From CAJXUU01 sp963975265 (GTDB lineage: Bacteria > Bacteroidota > Bacteroidia > Chitinophagales > Saprospiraceae), in assembly GCA_963975265.1 (NCBI GenBank), contig CAXBGT010000018.1, positions 1-43,971 of the forward strand: a stretch of DNA of 43,971 nt. The letters run 5' to 3'. Position numbers and translations under genes: made by a program. Within the stretch, counting starts at the first letter, position 1, and each line of letters opens with the position of its first letter. The notes beneath the pieces were generated by a model. The model worked only from the letters and a program-made list of their open reading frames with translations, made no database searches and had not been told where the DNA came from. Of this stretch, positions 8,848 to 17,833 are shown in pieces.

Positions 8848-10338
8848 ATGATGCGAGGGTTACTACTATTTTTTGTTTTTGTTACCTCTTTTTTGAATGC
8901 TCAGGAGCCGTTTCAGTATACAGAAGCGCAAATCGCTGTGCAGGATAAATATGTTGAGGCTAAAAAGTATGCGCTTATTGGTAGGTTTGAAAAAGCGCAA
9001 GAAATACTTACTGAACTATATAAAGAAGATAGAGCTAATGCGGCGATAGCTATGGAACTGTCAAAAGTGTACAGTTATTTGGATGATCCATACAACGAGC
9101 ACAAATTTGCTCAAAAGGCAAAGGAGAGTGATCCAAATAATGAATACGTGCTTGCAAATTATGCTGCAATATGTTTGGATCAAGAAAAATTTGATGAAGC
9201 GATACCTTTACTTAAAACATTAGTCATCAAACAACCTACAAATGAGGAGTATACAGATAAATTAGCGACAGCCTTCTTGCAGACTAATAATTCAGATGCG
9301 GCAATTTCAGCTTACAATGCTATCGAATCTAAAATAGGTGTGACAGAAAGTGTATCGAGGAGGAAATATGAAATATATGAAATCTTAAATAAGGATAAAA
9401 ATGCATTGGAGGAATTGATTAAAGTATCGGCTGCTTTTCCTTATGAGGTAAGATATTTACACAATATCGCATCATATTATGTCAAACTAGGCAAAGAAGA
9501 CCAAGCTCAAGAAATTTATAATAAAATACTAACTATAGACATCAACGATGTTGAAGCAAATAGAGCAATAACACTTGCTAAGTCTGGTGGTGGAGATGAT
9601 AATACTTACCTCAGATCTTTGACTCCTGTGATTGAAAATAAGTCGATTCCAGTAGATAGGAAAATATTGGAACTGGTACCATTTGTTGATCAACTTAATC
9701 AGAAATATGATAAAGAGTTAGCGGATGCTTTAGTGATGTTATCAGATAGAATAGCGACTATCCATGTAGATGAAGCTAAAGCACACGCACTCAAAGGAGA
9801 TATTTTGATGTCAACCAACAATGTAAAAGGAGCTGCGAAAGCATATGAAAAGACAATTTCTCTCAATGACAATGTATACTCTGTTTGGGAAGGATTGCTA
9901 GAAGCATATACTGAGATTGAAGATATAGTAAAGATGAAAATAACTGCGACCAACGCTTTGGATTTATTTCCTAACCAACCATCCGCATATATGTACTATG
10001 GAAGAGCATATACCTTATCTAACGATGCTGAAGAAGCAATAGACTTACTAGAAGAAGGATTACTTGTGTCAGGAAGAGATGTAACTAGTAAAAGTAATAT
10101 TTATGCAGAGTTAGGTAGAGCATACCTATTCAATAAAAACTCAGCTAAGGCCAACGAAAATATTGAGAAATCACTAAAGATAAGTAATAATCAAAACGGT
10201 CTAGCATTAGAAATAAAAGGAGATATATACTTTGCAAATGCCGATACTGATCAAGCAATCGAAAGTTGGAGCTGTGCTGTAAAAGCAGGGATTCAATCAA
10301 AAAGGCTCCAACAAAAAATAGATTCTAAAGGGTTATAA
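8848..10338 (+). CDS. Secreted tetratricopeptide-repeat protein
   Basis: The 496-residue protein has a signal peptide (MRGLLLFFVFVTSFLNAQ) and then nearly continuous TPR helical hairpins, e.g. ALIGRFEKAQEILTELY, LDQEKFDEAIPLLKTL, KLGKEDQAQEIYNKIL, MSTNNVKGAAKAYEKTI, ANADTDQAIESWSCAV. TPR proteins act as interaction scaffolds. It is first in a tight run with the DUF4292 lipoprotein and an EnvC-like protein, an order that recurs in Bacteroidota and points to a role in envelope assembly or cell-wall hydrolase control. No catalytic domain is visible. The start at 8848 precedes a good signal peptide; the second Met would serve equally. Confidence 0.85.
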   Translation: MMRGLLLFFVFVTSFLNAQEPFQYTEAQIAVQDKYVEAKKYALIGRFEKAQEILTELYKEDRANAAIAMELSKVYSYLDDPYNEHKFAQKAKESDPNNEYVLANYAAICLDQEKFDEAIPLLKTLVIKQPTNEEYTDKLATAFLQTNNSDAAISAYNAIESKIGVTESVSRRKYEIYEILNKDKNALEELIKVSAAFPYEVRYLHNIASYYVKLGKEDQAQEIYNKILTIDINDVEANRAITLAKSGGGDDNTYLRSLTPVIENKSIPVDRKILELVPFVDQLNQKYDKELADALVMLSDRIATIHVDEAKAHALKGDILMSTNNVKGAAKAYEKTISLNDNVYSVWEGLLEAYTEIEDIVKMKITATNALDLFPNQPSAYMYYGRAYTLSNDAEEAIDLLEEGLLVSGRDVTSKSNIYAELGRAYLFNKNSAKANENIEKSLKISNNQNGLALEIKGDIYFANADTDQAIESWSCAVKAGIQSKRLQQKIDSKGL

Positions 10339-10382
10339 AACTGCATATCATCAAGAAAAATAAAGGCATAAAATTTTCTAAG

Positions 10383-11132
10383 TTGCTATTCCTTGCTTTG
10401 TTAATAGCGGTATCTGGCTGTAAGTCAAAGAAAGTAATTCAGCATACTGGTCCAGTTCCTGATAGATCTAAATCAGAAATTCTCACAGCACTAAGCGATC
10501 ACAACTATGACTTCGAGTGGTATGCCTGCGAGACGAGTATATCACTAGATACTCCAGATGAGGACGTAAGTGGAAAGTCATATATCCGAATGAGGAAAGA
10601 CAGCATCATATGGGCATCAGTTAAAAAAATAGGGATCGAAGCCGTCAGAACCTTGATTACACCGGAGACTTATGTAGCTGTAAATAGATTAGATCAAACA
10701 TATCAAAAAGGGTCTACTCAAGATGCATTTGCTAGGATGGGTATTTCCCTTGATTTTATGGATATGCAACAAGCAATTTTCGGAAATATAATCATCCCAG
10801 ATTCTAATGCTATTACGGTCGCAAAAGAAGGGGCATACTATGTTGTTAAAGCCACAGATCAAGATCTCCAATTGAAATATTGGATCAATGGTTATGATTT
10901 AGAATTGGACAAAGTGAAAATGGTAGACTATCGAGGTAGAGAAATAAATATCGATTATGATGACTACAGAACTGTTGAGAGTGGTGAAAAAGTAGCTTTT
11001 TATAGGCATTATGCTGTGCCATATAATGGCAATGGAGATTCTGAAATATTCATGAAAGTGAAAGAAATCGAAATCAACATACCTAAAAAAACAAGATTTT
11101 CAATTTCAAGCCGCTATGAAAGAGTATATTAA
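10383..11132 (+). CDS. DUF4292 family lipoprotein
   Basis: A predicted lipoprotein of about 250 residues, lipobox AVSGC followed by KSKK. The body matches the DUF4292 family (ISLDTPDEDVSGKSYIRMRKDSIIWASVKKIGIEAVR). This family has a LolA/LolB-like fold by general knowledge, implying binding or transfer of lipids or lipoproteins at the envelope. The TTG at 10383 is the first conventional start but leaves no basic n-region. The frame continues upstream through IIKKNKGIKFSK to a CTG at 10341, two bases after the previous stop, so the true start is probably non-canonical and upstream. The 3' end overlaps the EnvC-like gene by 17 bases, indicating translational coupling. Confidence 0.85.
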   Translation: MLFLALLIAVSGCKSKKVIQHTGPVPDRSKSEILTALSDHNYDFEWYACETSISLDTPDEDVSGKSYIRMRKDSIIWASVKKIGIEAVRTLITPETYVAVNRLDQTYQKGSTQDAFARMGISLDFMDMQQAIFGNIIIPDSNAITVAKEGAYYVVKATDQDLQLKYWINGYDLELDKVKMVDYRGREINIDYDDYRTVESGEKVAFYRHYAVPYNGNGDSEIFMKVKEIEINIPKKTRFSISSRYERVY

Positions 11133-12264
11133 AATCATATTGTGTTTATCGCTTCTTTTGCCGACAAGTATTTTATCTGCTCAAAGTAGAACTCAACTTG
11201 AAGATGAACGAAATAAAATCATTGAACAGATAGAGCAGACTTCTAAGAATCTTGAGAAAACATCTTCCAATAAAAAGGCGACACTTAGTGACCTGAAAGC
11301 GATCGAAAATCAAATAAAGAATCGAAAAAAACTGATCGAAAATATCCAAAAACAACTTAAAAGAGCTGATGTTACGATAGCCAATAATACGGTCAAAATA
11401 GACTCTTTGGATGGTGATATTAATCACCTAGACGAACAATATCAACAACTTGCTCGGAGTATGTATTTAAGAGAATTAGCGGGCAATAAATGGGCATATG
11501 TATTCTCCGCAGCCAGCGTAAATGATGCATTCTTGAGGTGGCGATATAGTAAACAATTTGAAGCGTATGCAACCCAAAAAACAGACCAGGTACGATCTCT
11601 TCAAGGAAAGATAAATAATAAAACAAACTCTGTAAAAGAGGAAAAAACATACATTCAAAAACTACTTTCTGAGGAAAAGAAAAGTTATAAAAAACTTGAA
11701 AAAGATCAGAAAAGAAAGGATGAAATTTTAGCAAAACTCAAAACGGAAGAATCAGAGCTCATAAAAGATTTAAATAAAAAGAAAAAACAAAGAGAAAAGC
11801 TAAATCGAGAAATTGAACGTATAATTCTAGCTGAATTATCCAAATCAAGCGAAAGTACTGAGGTGTCAGCCGACATTAAAAATAAGAAACTAGCATGGCC
11901 TGCTAAAGGTTTTATTTCTGGAAAATTCGGAAATCAACCCCATCCAACAATCAAAAACGTAAGAATCAATAATAATGGAATCGATATTGCTTGTAAAAAA
12001 TCTGCACCCATTTCAGCTGCTGCAGATGGCAGGGTAATAAGTGTTACAACAATTGCTGGTTATGGCAATATGGTAATCATAAAGCATGGGTCGGACTATT
12101 ATAGCGTTTATTCTAAATTGGCTCATATTATCGTTAAAAAAGAGGAATTGATCAAAGCTGGCCAAACTATTGGACGGTTAGCAGATGAAAATGCACCAGA
12201 ACTGCACTTTGAGTTTTGGAAAGGAAAAGAGAAATTAGATCCAGCTAAATGGTTAAAAAAGTAA
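11116..12264 (+). CDS. envC: EnvC-like murein hydrolase activator (degenerate LytM/M23 domain)
   Basis: The 382-residue protein has a signal peptide (1-22) and long coiled coils at about 24-115 and 155-245 separated by a LREL/AASVNDAFLRWRY segment typical of EnvC/NlpD-type proteins. A C-terminal LytM (M23) domain spans about 260-382. The zinc-site positions are altered: the first motif reads NNNGIDIA where active enzymes have H-x-GxD, YSKL replaces the AHL motif, and ELHFE replaces HLHFE. As in E. coli EnvC, this suggests a regulator of septal amidases rather than a hydrolase. It overlaps the DUF4292 gene by 17 bases and ends the operon. Confidence 0.85.
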   Translation: MKEYIKIILCLSLLLPTSILSAQSRTQLEDERNKIIEQIEQTSKNLEKTSSNKKATLSDLKAIENQIKNRKKLIENIQKQLKRADVTIANNTVKIDSLDGDINHLDEQYQQLARSMYLRELAGNKWAYVFSAASVNDAFLRWRYSKQFEAYATQKTDQVRSLQGKINNKTNSVKEEKTYIQKLLSEEKKSYKKLEKDQKRKDEILAKLKTEESELIKDLNKKKKQREKLNREIERIILAELSKSSESTEVSADIKNKKLAWPAKGFISGKFGNQPHPTIKNVRINNNGIDIACKKSAPISAAADGRVISVTTIAGYGNMVIIKHGSDYYSVYSKLAHIIVKKEELIKAGQTIGRLADENAPELHFEFWKGKEKLDPAKWLKK

Positions 12265-12440
12265 TGATTATGACAATCTCGCAAAGACGGGAAGGTCGTT
12301 GAGGCATTACGTTACAATTTTATTAGGAAAAATCGACGATCAAGTCTGCTCGGTTCTGAATGTTTTTCAAGCTTTAGAAAAAAGATAACCCTAGGGGTTT
12401 CCACTACAATATTCAATGAATTTGTGATTATCTTTATATC

Positions 12441-13724
12441 ATGAAAAAGTATGCCTTTACATTATTGTTTTTCTTGATTTACAATTTACTAATCGCTCAA
12501 CTATCTGACATTTCAGATGAGTTTAATAGAGTTTGTTCACTTCAAGAATGGCAGAATGTAGAAGAGGTAGAAGGCTGGCCTCAAAGTCACTTGGAAGAGT
12601 TTGACATCAACGTCAGTAATGAAGGGCAACTTACTATGGTACCTTGGTATACAGCTTGGTTTGATGACTACAGATCTAACTTACTATTCAAAGAGGTATC
12701 TGGAGATTTTATTTTCACCATATTCGTTAATTCTTCAAACAAAGAACTTGATGATCAGCCTTCTTCCTCGTTTTCTTTGTCAGGAGCAATGATAAGGACT
12801 GCTACTGGTATGACCGATGCTCCTAATGAATGGAGTCAAGGGAATGAAAATTATGTGTTTTTATCCATAGGTTCTGCTAATGTAACAAACGTTCCAAAAT
12901 TTGAAGTGAAGTCAACTATTAATAGTAATTCCGCTTTAAATTTTAATGAAGTAAGTGGGTTGTCAACCTTGATTAGATTGGTGAAAATTGGAGGGACTAT
13001 CATCGTTTTGCATCAAATTCCAGGCGAGAGTTTTGTAGTGAGGCAAAGGTATGATCGAAGTGACATGCCAGATACACTTCAAGTTGGAATGGTCACATAT
13101 ACTGATTGGCCAAAAGTTAATACTTATTCTTATTCATTTCACAATTTTAATACCTTGAACGCTGATTTGAATCCTGATCCAACTAACTATCAACCGTTCA
13201 ATGCTGATCTTATAGGCACATTTGACTTTGCTAGATTTGAAAATGTTGATCTACCAGTTGAATATAATGGACTTGATTTTTCTAATCCAGCTCAGGTCTC
13301 TGATTCTGAAATATTGAATTTATTTTCCTATGATTCGCAATCAGTGGACTTAGTCGGATGGAAGGTCTGGAATGGATCAAATAGTAATTGGACAGATGCG
13401 TCTAATTGGTCAAGTAATACAATACCGACGATGCAAGATTCGATTTTGATTCCTAACTGTGGCTGTGCAGAAGTGGCGTTCCCAGAGATTCCTGCTGGTG
13501 TACACACATTTCAGTCGTTAGTTATTGAGGAAGGAGGACAAGTAACAGTGCCAATGGGAGCAACTCTTTCCATTGATTTGAGTAGTTCAAATGCTAAATT
13601 TGAAAATCATGGTAGTTTGTTTAATTCTGGGTCTTTATTGGTTGTGAATACATCGAATAAAATTGTTATAAATGAAGGTGTAATGGAATGTGAAAATGGA
13701 GCGATTTGTAGTTTTCTGGAATAA
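12441..13724 (+). CDS. Secreted beta-rich protein, no sorting domain
   Basis: A 427-residue protein with a signal peptide (1-19, cleavage near LIAQ). The N-terminal about 200 residues (SDEFNRVCSLQEWQNVEEVEG, SGDFIFTIFVNSS, SGAMIRTATG) resemble the concanavalin-like beta-sandwich of DUF1349-type proteins, which often bind carbohydrate. Near 310-400 is the module WNGSNSNWTDASNWSSNTIP...ILIPNC...VIEEGGQVTVPMGATLSI, common in T9SS cargo. No Por sorting domain follows: the protein stops at CSFLE, three bases before the end of the converging glycosyltransferase gene. Loss of the C-terminus is therefore possible. Function is unproven. Confidence 0.75.
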   Translation: MKKYAFTLLFFLIYNLLIAQLSDISDEFNRVCSLQEWQNVEEVEGWPQSHLEEFDINVSNEGQLTMVPWYTAWFDDYRSNLLFKEVSGDFIFTIFVNSSNKELDDQPSSSFSLSGAMIRTATGMTDAPNEWSQGNENYVFLSIGSANVTNVPKFEVKSTINSNSALNFNEVSGLSTLIRLVKIGGTIIVLHQIPGESFVVRQRYDRSDMPDTLQVGMVTYTDWPKVNTYSYSFHNFNTLNADLNPDPTNYQPFNADLIGTFDFARFENVDLPVEYNGLDFSNPAQVSDSEILNLFSYDSQSVDLVGWKVWNGSNSNWTDASNWSSNTIPTMQDSILIPNCGCAEVAFPEIPAGVHTFQSLVIEEGGQVTVPMGATLSIDLSSSNAKFENHGSLFNSGSLLVVNTSNKIVINEGVMECENGAICSFLE

Positions 13725-13727
13725 TTT

Positions 13728-14450
13728 TTACTTCTTACTCCAGATATTATATTTCAAAATACAATAGATTGCACGGACACCATCTTTCCAATTGATTTTC
13801 TTTCCTTCTTCATAGGTTCGGCCATAATAACTGATACCTACTTCGTAGATTCTAACCTTAGGCAATCTTGATACTTTAGCGGTTACTTCTGGTTCGAATC
13901 CAAATCTTTGTTCTTTTAATTTGACTGATTTTACCAACTCAGATCTCCACATTTTGTAACATGTTTCCATGTCCGTAAGGTTAAGGTTGGTGAATGCGTT
14001 TGATGCCGCTGTAAGCATTTTATTTCCTATAGAATGCCAGAAAAATAAAATTCTATGTGGTTTGCCTCCCATAAATCTTGAGCCATAGACCACATCGGCA
14101 AAGTCATCTAATATAGGCTGAAGAAGGATGTTATATTCTTGTGGATCGTATTCTAAGTCAGCATCTTGGATGACAATGAAGTCCCCTGTTGCTTTATCTA
14201 TTCCAGTATGGAGTGCTGCACCTTTACCTTTATTCTTTTCATGTTTATAATAAGTAATGGGCAAATTCGGGTTGGCTTTTTGGTATTTTAGGATGGCCTC
14301 TTCAGTATTGTCAGTAGAAAAATCGTTGACTATTATTAGCTCTCTATCTAGTCCGCCAATAAGTTCAACGTTTTTTATTCTATCCAGAATCTGGTGTATT
14401 GTCCTGCCTTCATTGTACGCAGGTATTACAATAGATAATTTTTTAGCCAT
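13728..14450 (-). CDS. Family 2 glycosyltransferase (DPM1-like)
   Basis: A 240-residue GT-A fold enzyme: LSIVIPAYNEGRTIHQIL at the N-terminus, LIIVNDFSTDNT for nucleotide binding, NKGKGAALHTGI, and the DxD-type motif QDADLEYDP at 95-103. The set resembles dolichol/undecaprenyl-phosphate mannosyl- or glucosyltransferases that load a lipid carrier. No transmembrane segments are present, so it would be soluble or peripheral. Its 3' end converges with the preceding secreted protein with a 3-base gap. Donor and acceptor cannot be assigned. Confidence 0.88.
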   Translation of the reverse strand: MAKKLSIVIPAYNEGRTIHQILDRIKNVELIGGLDRELIIVNDFSTDNTEEAILKYQKANPNLPITYYKHEKNKGKGAALHTGIDKATGDFIVIQDADLEYDPQEYNILLQPILDDFADVVYGSRFMGGKPHRILFFWHSIGNKMLTAASNAFTNLNLTDMETCYKMWRSELVKSVKLKEQRFGFEPEVTAKVSRLPKVRIYEVGISYYGRTYEEGKKINWKDGVRAIYCILKYNIWSKK

Positions 14451-14509
14451 GGATAGATTTATAGTTTATGACGCAAAAGTAATTATATTAAAAATTAATC
14501 ACTAGAAAA

Positions 14510-16105
14510 TTACATTTTTATAAATCTCTTAGTTATTTGATTATTATCATTTGAAAATTGAATCAAATACATTCCAGAATTTAGGGCACTCACATTGATA
14601 GATGTTGTAGCATTATTAACCTCTACATCCTTTATTTGGCCAGCGAGATCGTACACTCTAACTGAAAAAGATTGGTCTAAAGATTCTCCACTTAACTTCA
14701 AGATGTCATTGACTGGATTAGGAGTGATTCTAATGTCAACGGTATTGATGTCTTGTGAGGATAGATCAATATCAAACTCATTATCCATCCAAGCCAACCG
14801 ATCCATCAACCAAGTTCTTAGATATTGTACTTCTGATGCATAAGTATTTCCAACGAAGGAATTTGGCCAAATTTCAGTTCCTAACACATCCCATTTTTGG
14901 AAGTTTCTTACTTGTGGTATTGCTAATTGATCTTCGAAATGATCAATCAATCCATTGAGGTTGGAATTAGAAAATTTTCCATTTCTCAATTTCATCCATT
15001 TATCTGCAATGTCTTTTTCAAATGTTGCATCTGTTAACAGTCGTTTCCACCAAAAGTGTACTTGGTACATATCTTCGTTACAGACATCATTGAAGTCATA
15101 CGCCCAACCATCGATTCTACTACCATCACAATAATTAGCATTACCGAAAGCTAGATTATAATCCCAAACAGGTCCCATGTGTAGTTCGTCGTCATTGCTG
15201 TCTTTGTCTTTGAACATGTACGTACTTAGTCTGTATGCATCTACGTTTCTAGACATCTCATTGAGTAACATAAAGTCGATAAATGATTCTGTGTTGATAC
15301 TTTTTCTGTAACCTGTTAAATCATCAGTATAGTCAGGACCTGACAAGAGATCTTCAAAATTTGTCATCCAATTTTGAATATATTCTTTTTGTTCGGGCAC
15401 GATATCGTCCCAATCTGGATATACTTGGATGAAATTAGTCGGTTGAGCAGCACTCACAGAATAGGGTGAAACCCATCCAATTTCTTCTTGATCTCCTTTA
15501 TCGAATTTTAGAATATATCCTCCCGTTACATCATCCCCTGTAATTTCATCATCTTTTAACTTTGCTATATCCACTCTACTTCCGTCCCTCTTTATCTTTT
15601 CAGTAAATAGATATACACCCTGATATTCATTATTGATCATTACTTCGGCCATTTGTACTCTAGGAGCATAAGGTGTAATAGAATCAGCAAGGGTATACAT
15701 GAGTGCATTTCTCATGAGAGACTTGTCACTATATGGTCCATGTAATATCCAGTCCACTTCTTTAGGCATGCCCATTATTGCAGCTGCATTCTCTTCGCCC
15801 AAGATATCTCGAGTCTCCAAACTGTACCCTTTTTTATCAAATATAAATAATGACGTTTGCCCTCTTTGCTTTATGCCAATATTGCCATCATAATCTTCAG
15901 GTACATCGCTAAGTTTGTTGATAGATCCATCTTCTTTGAAATAGATTTTCATAGTAGCCGCTACCTTACTATCAGCATTGATTGTATTGAGTGATTCAAT
16001 AACTATGATAGGAAGATTGGACTCGGTTAGTGTAATTTGAGCATTACTGCAATAAAAAGATACCAATATAAAACAGGTATAAATAGATCTAATCATTATG
16101 TTCAT
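14510..16105 (-). CDS. CotH-like kinase family protein with T9SS sorting domain
   Basis: A 531-residue secreted protein with a signal peptide (about 1-22). A CotH domain covers about 75-420 (IKQRGQTS, KSLMRNALMYTLAD, EVMINNEYQGVYLFTEKI, LNEMSRNVDAYRLSTYMFKD, GPVWDYNLAFGNANYC). The WDYNLAFG at 314-321 carries the conserved metal-binding Asp of CotH-type atypical protein kinases. A Por type A sorting domain follows (ITPNPVNDILKLSG, VRVYDLAGQI, LNSGMYLIQFSND). CotH of Bacillus phosphorylates spore coat proteins; bacterial secreted relatives are mostly uncharacterised. The gene stands alone. Catalytic activity is inference. Confidence 0.87.
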   Translation of the reverse strand: MNIMIRSIYTCFILVSFYCSNAQITLTESNLPIIVIESLNTINADSKVAATMKIYFKEDGSINKLSDVPEDYDGNIGIKQRGQTSLFIFDKKGYSLETRDILGEENAAAIMGMPKEVDWILHGPYSDKSLMRNALMYTLADSITPYAPRVQMAEVMINNEYQGVYLFTEKIKRDGSRVDIAKLKDDEITGDDVTGGYILKFDKGDQEEIGWVSPYSVSAAQPTNFIQVYPDWDDIVPEQKEYIQNWMTNFEDLLSGPDYTDDLTGYRKSINTESFIDFMLLNEMSRNVDAYRLSTYMFKDKDSNDDELHMGPVWDYNLAFGNANYCDGSRIDGWAYDFNDVCNEDMYQVHFWWKRLLTDATFEKDIADKWMKLRNGKFSNSNLNGLIDHFEDQLAIPQVRNFQKWDVLGTEIWPNSFVGNTYASEVQYLRTWLMDRLAWMDNEFDIDLSSQDINTVDIRITPNPVNDILKLSGESLDQSFSVRVYDLAGQIKDVEVNNATTSINVSALNSGMYLIQFSNDNNQITKRFIKM

Positions 16106-16226
16106 TTTTTAAAGTTTGCCAAGTTAACAATAAGTTGTTAAGCAATTAAATTTATACCTGATCTAGTACGAACAGAGACGACAATTGGTGTGGGAAATAC
16201 GACTATTTTTACCATTGGTGAAAATT

Positions 16227-16257
16227 AAAAAAGACCGCTTCCTCACGAAAGCGGTCT
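16227..16257 (-). terminator. Rho-independent terminator of the hsp20 operon
   Basis: AGACCGCTT (16232-16240) and AAGCGGTCT (16249-16257) form a perfect 9-bp stem. Read on the minus strand it is followed by a run of T (the A-run at 16227-16232 on the plus strand). It lies 56 bases after the stop of the second small heat-shock gene. Confidence 0.9.
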
Positions 16258-16312
16258 CAATTCAAAACTATTATGAAAACTAACCTACTACTATCCTATT
16301 ACTAACCTACTA

Positions 16313-16744
16313 CTAATCTATATTGATGGTTCTCGAACCCTTTTCTTTTGCTTCTGGTGTTTTGTCCATCGTTACTTTTAATATTCCGAGGTCATACTTT
16401 GCCTTTACGGTCTCTTTGTCAACTGTTTCTGGCAATCTGAATTTCCTAGAGAATTTCTTGAAGTCATACTCTTTTCTCTTGAAGGTTGCGACGTTTTCAC
16501 TTTCCTCAATCTTTGTGTCTCCAGAAATTGTGAGATGATCCTTTTCTATCAATATATTGAAGTCTTCTTTTGTCATACCAGGGGCTGCGACTTCTAATTC
16601 GAATGATTCATCCGTTTCTATGATGTTGACCGATGGTGATTCACTTGTAAAATCAGTACCTACGATATCCGAGATACTCCTATTAAATAATTCGTCAAAT
16701 ATTTTACCGAATGATGGATTCGATGCTATTCCGTTTGTATTCAT
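16313..16744 (-). CDS. Small heat-shock protein (Hsp20/alpha-crystallin), copy 2
   Basis: A 143-residue ATP-independent chaperone that binds unfolding proteins. The alpha-crystallin domain spans about 38-143: VNIIETDESFELEVAAPGMTKEDF, then LIEKDHLTISG, REF/KEYDFKKFSRKFRLPETVD and KAKYDLGILKVTMDK containing the conserved (A/G)xLxxGxL-type signature as YDLGILKV. It is downstream of a second hsp20 gene in the same orientation, with a perfect inverted repeat between them and a strong terminator after. The pair are paralogues, which may form mixed oligomers. Confidence 0.93.
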   Translation of the reverse strand: MNTNGIASNPSFGKIFDELFNRSISDIVGTDFTSESPSVNIIETDESFELEVAAPGMTKEDFNILIEKDHLTISGDTKIEESENVATFKRKEYDFKKFSRKFRLPETVDKETVKAKYDLGILKVTMDKTPEAKEKGSRTINID

Positions 16745-16769
16745 TTTTTTACTTTTTTATCTTTAGTTG

Positions 16770-16804
16770 CATACCAGACAAGTTCGCCAAACCTGTCTGG
16801 TATG
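16770..16804. other. Perfect 11-bp inverted repeat between the two hsp20 genes
   Basis: CATACCAGACA (16770-16780) and TGTCTGGTATG (16794-16804) with a 13-base loop, in the 92-base gap between the paralogues. On the minus (gene) strand no T-run follows, so it is not a classical terminator for the operon. It could be an mRNA-stabilising or processing hairpin that sets unequal expression, or a dyad operator. Confidence 0.6.
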
Positions 16805-16836
16805 TTTTAAATAAATTTATATGAGCTGGAAGCTAC

Positions 16837-17295
16837 TTATACAATCTCCACTTTTTTCGGTCCAGCTTCTTCGACGGTCGGTATTGAAATAGTGAGGACA
16901 CCGTTATCAAATTTCGCTGAGATATTGTCGGTATCTACATCATCCGATAGCGTAAATGCTCTTTCGAATTTTGCATAGTTGAATTCTCTCAGTCTGTATT
17001 TAGTATCAGTATTGTTTTCTACTTCTGACTTGATTGTTAGTTTATTCTTCTCGATGTTGATAGATACATCAGCTTTTGCTACTCCCGGGATTGCAAGAGA
17101 TAATATGAAAGTTCCATCTTGTGATATTACATTTGCTAATGGGTAAGTATATTTTTTTGGTTTATCCGTTACTACTTCATTCAATGGACTATTTAGAATT
17201 TCATTGATAATGTTACCAAATGCAGGTGCAAAAAATCCGTGATTTCTATTCCCTCTTTGCCCTTCGTGTGCTCTTCTTTTTTGTGTTGTATTCAT
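16837..17295 (-). CDS. Small heat-shock protein (Hsp20/alpha-crystallin), copy 1
   Basis: A 152-residue Hsp20. A basic N-terminus (NTTQKRRAHEGQRGNRNHG) precedes a FAPAFGNIINEIL motif shared in outline with the second copy. The alpha-crystallin domain is at about 53-152 (VISQDGTFILSLAIPGVAKAD, IEKNKLTIKSE, REFNYAKFERAFTLSDDVD, AKFDNGVLTISIPT). It is first in the operon. A near-consensus -7 box (TGTATTTG, one mismatch) lies on the minus strand just upstream (about 17339-17346). The basic head distinguishes it from copy 2. Confidence 0.93.
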   Translation of the reverse strand: MNTTQKRRAHEGQRGNRNHGFFAPAFGNIINEILNSPLNEVVTDKPKKYTYPLANVISQDGTFILSLAIPGVAKADVSINIEKNKLTIKSEVENNTDTKYRLREFNYAKFERAFTLSDDVDTDNISAKFDNGVLTISIPTVEEAGPKKVEIV

Positions 17296-17573
17296 GATCT
17301 GTATTTTTTAGCGTTGAGTGATTTGATAAATTTCAAATACACCAACTATAGATCAATTGCTGTTCCAATGGCGAAAAAGTGACAAAAAGTAAAAAAGACA
17401 ACAAAAAGAATGCCAAAATGGCTGTTTTGCTAAAAAGTAAGCGCCAGAATGACACTATAGTGAAATGAAAAAATTAAATCGGGCTCTAATTCTATCTTGA
17501 ACATTGACACAAACACACAAGAATTAAGTTTAACAAATAGAAATATGCTCATATAAGTAACTAAGACTAGTTT

Positions 17574-17795
17574 TTATATTTTAATATTTATTGTAATGAT
17601 AAGAATCAATGAAACTATCAAAGAAGTTATTAATAAAGCTATTCCTATTGAAGCACCCACAAACAGTATTTTCTGTTTAATGGTAACAAAATTACTAATG
17701 TTAGTTAAATATTTGTAAGAATAGAAAAAGGTAATTACAAAAACTATGGACATAGCCGTAAGAATAATCTGACCTATGCTTGCTGCTAGATTCAA
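17574..17795 (-). CDS. Small membrane protein, unknown
   Basis: A 73-residue frame from a TTG (17795) with two long hydrophobic stretches, about 8-27 and 42-68, joined by a short polar loop containing NFVTIKQK. A shorter version starts at an internal ATG (residue 15). It fits a two-helix inner-membrane protein, is on the same strand as gpmI and lies just after it. No family is recognised. Hydrophobic frames arise easily in AT-rich DNA, so it may be spurious. Confidence 0.45.
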   Translation of the reverse strand: MNLAASIGQIILTAMSIVFVITFFYSYKYLTNISNFVTIKQKILFVGASIGIALLITSLIVSLILIITINIKI

Positions 17796-17833
17796 AACAG
17801 ATGTTTTTTAAAATTGTAATAATCTACCTATAA

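Noticed and set aside
12265..12440. Terminator or RNA between the EnvC-like gene and the next gene
   Set aside because: No stem followed by a T-run could be found; only weak, short complementarities.
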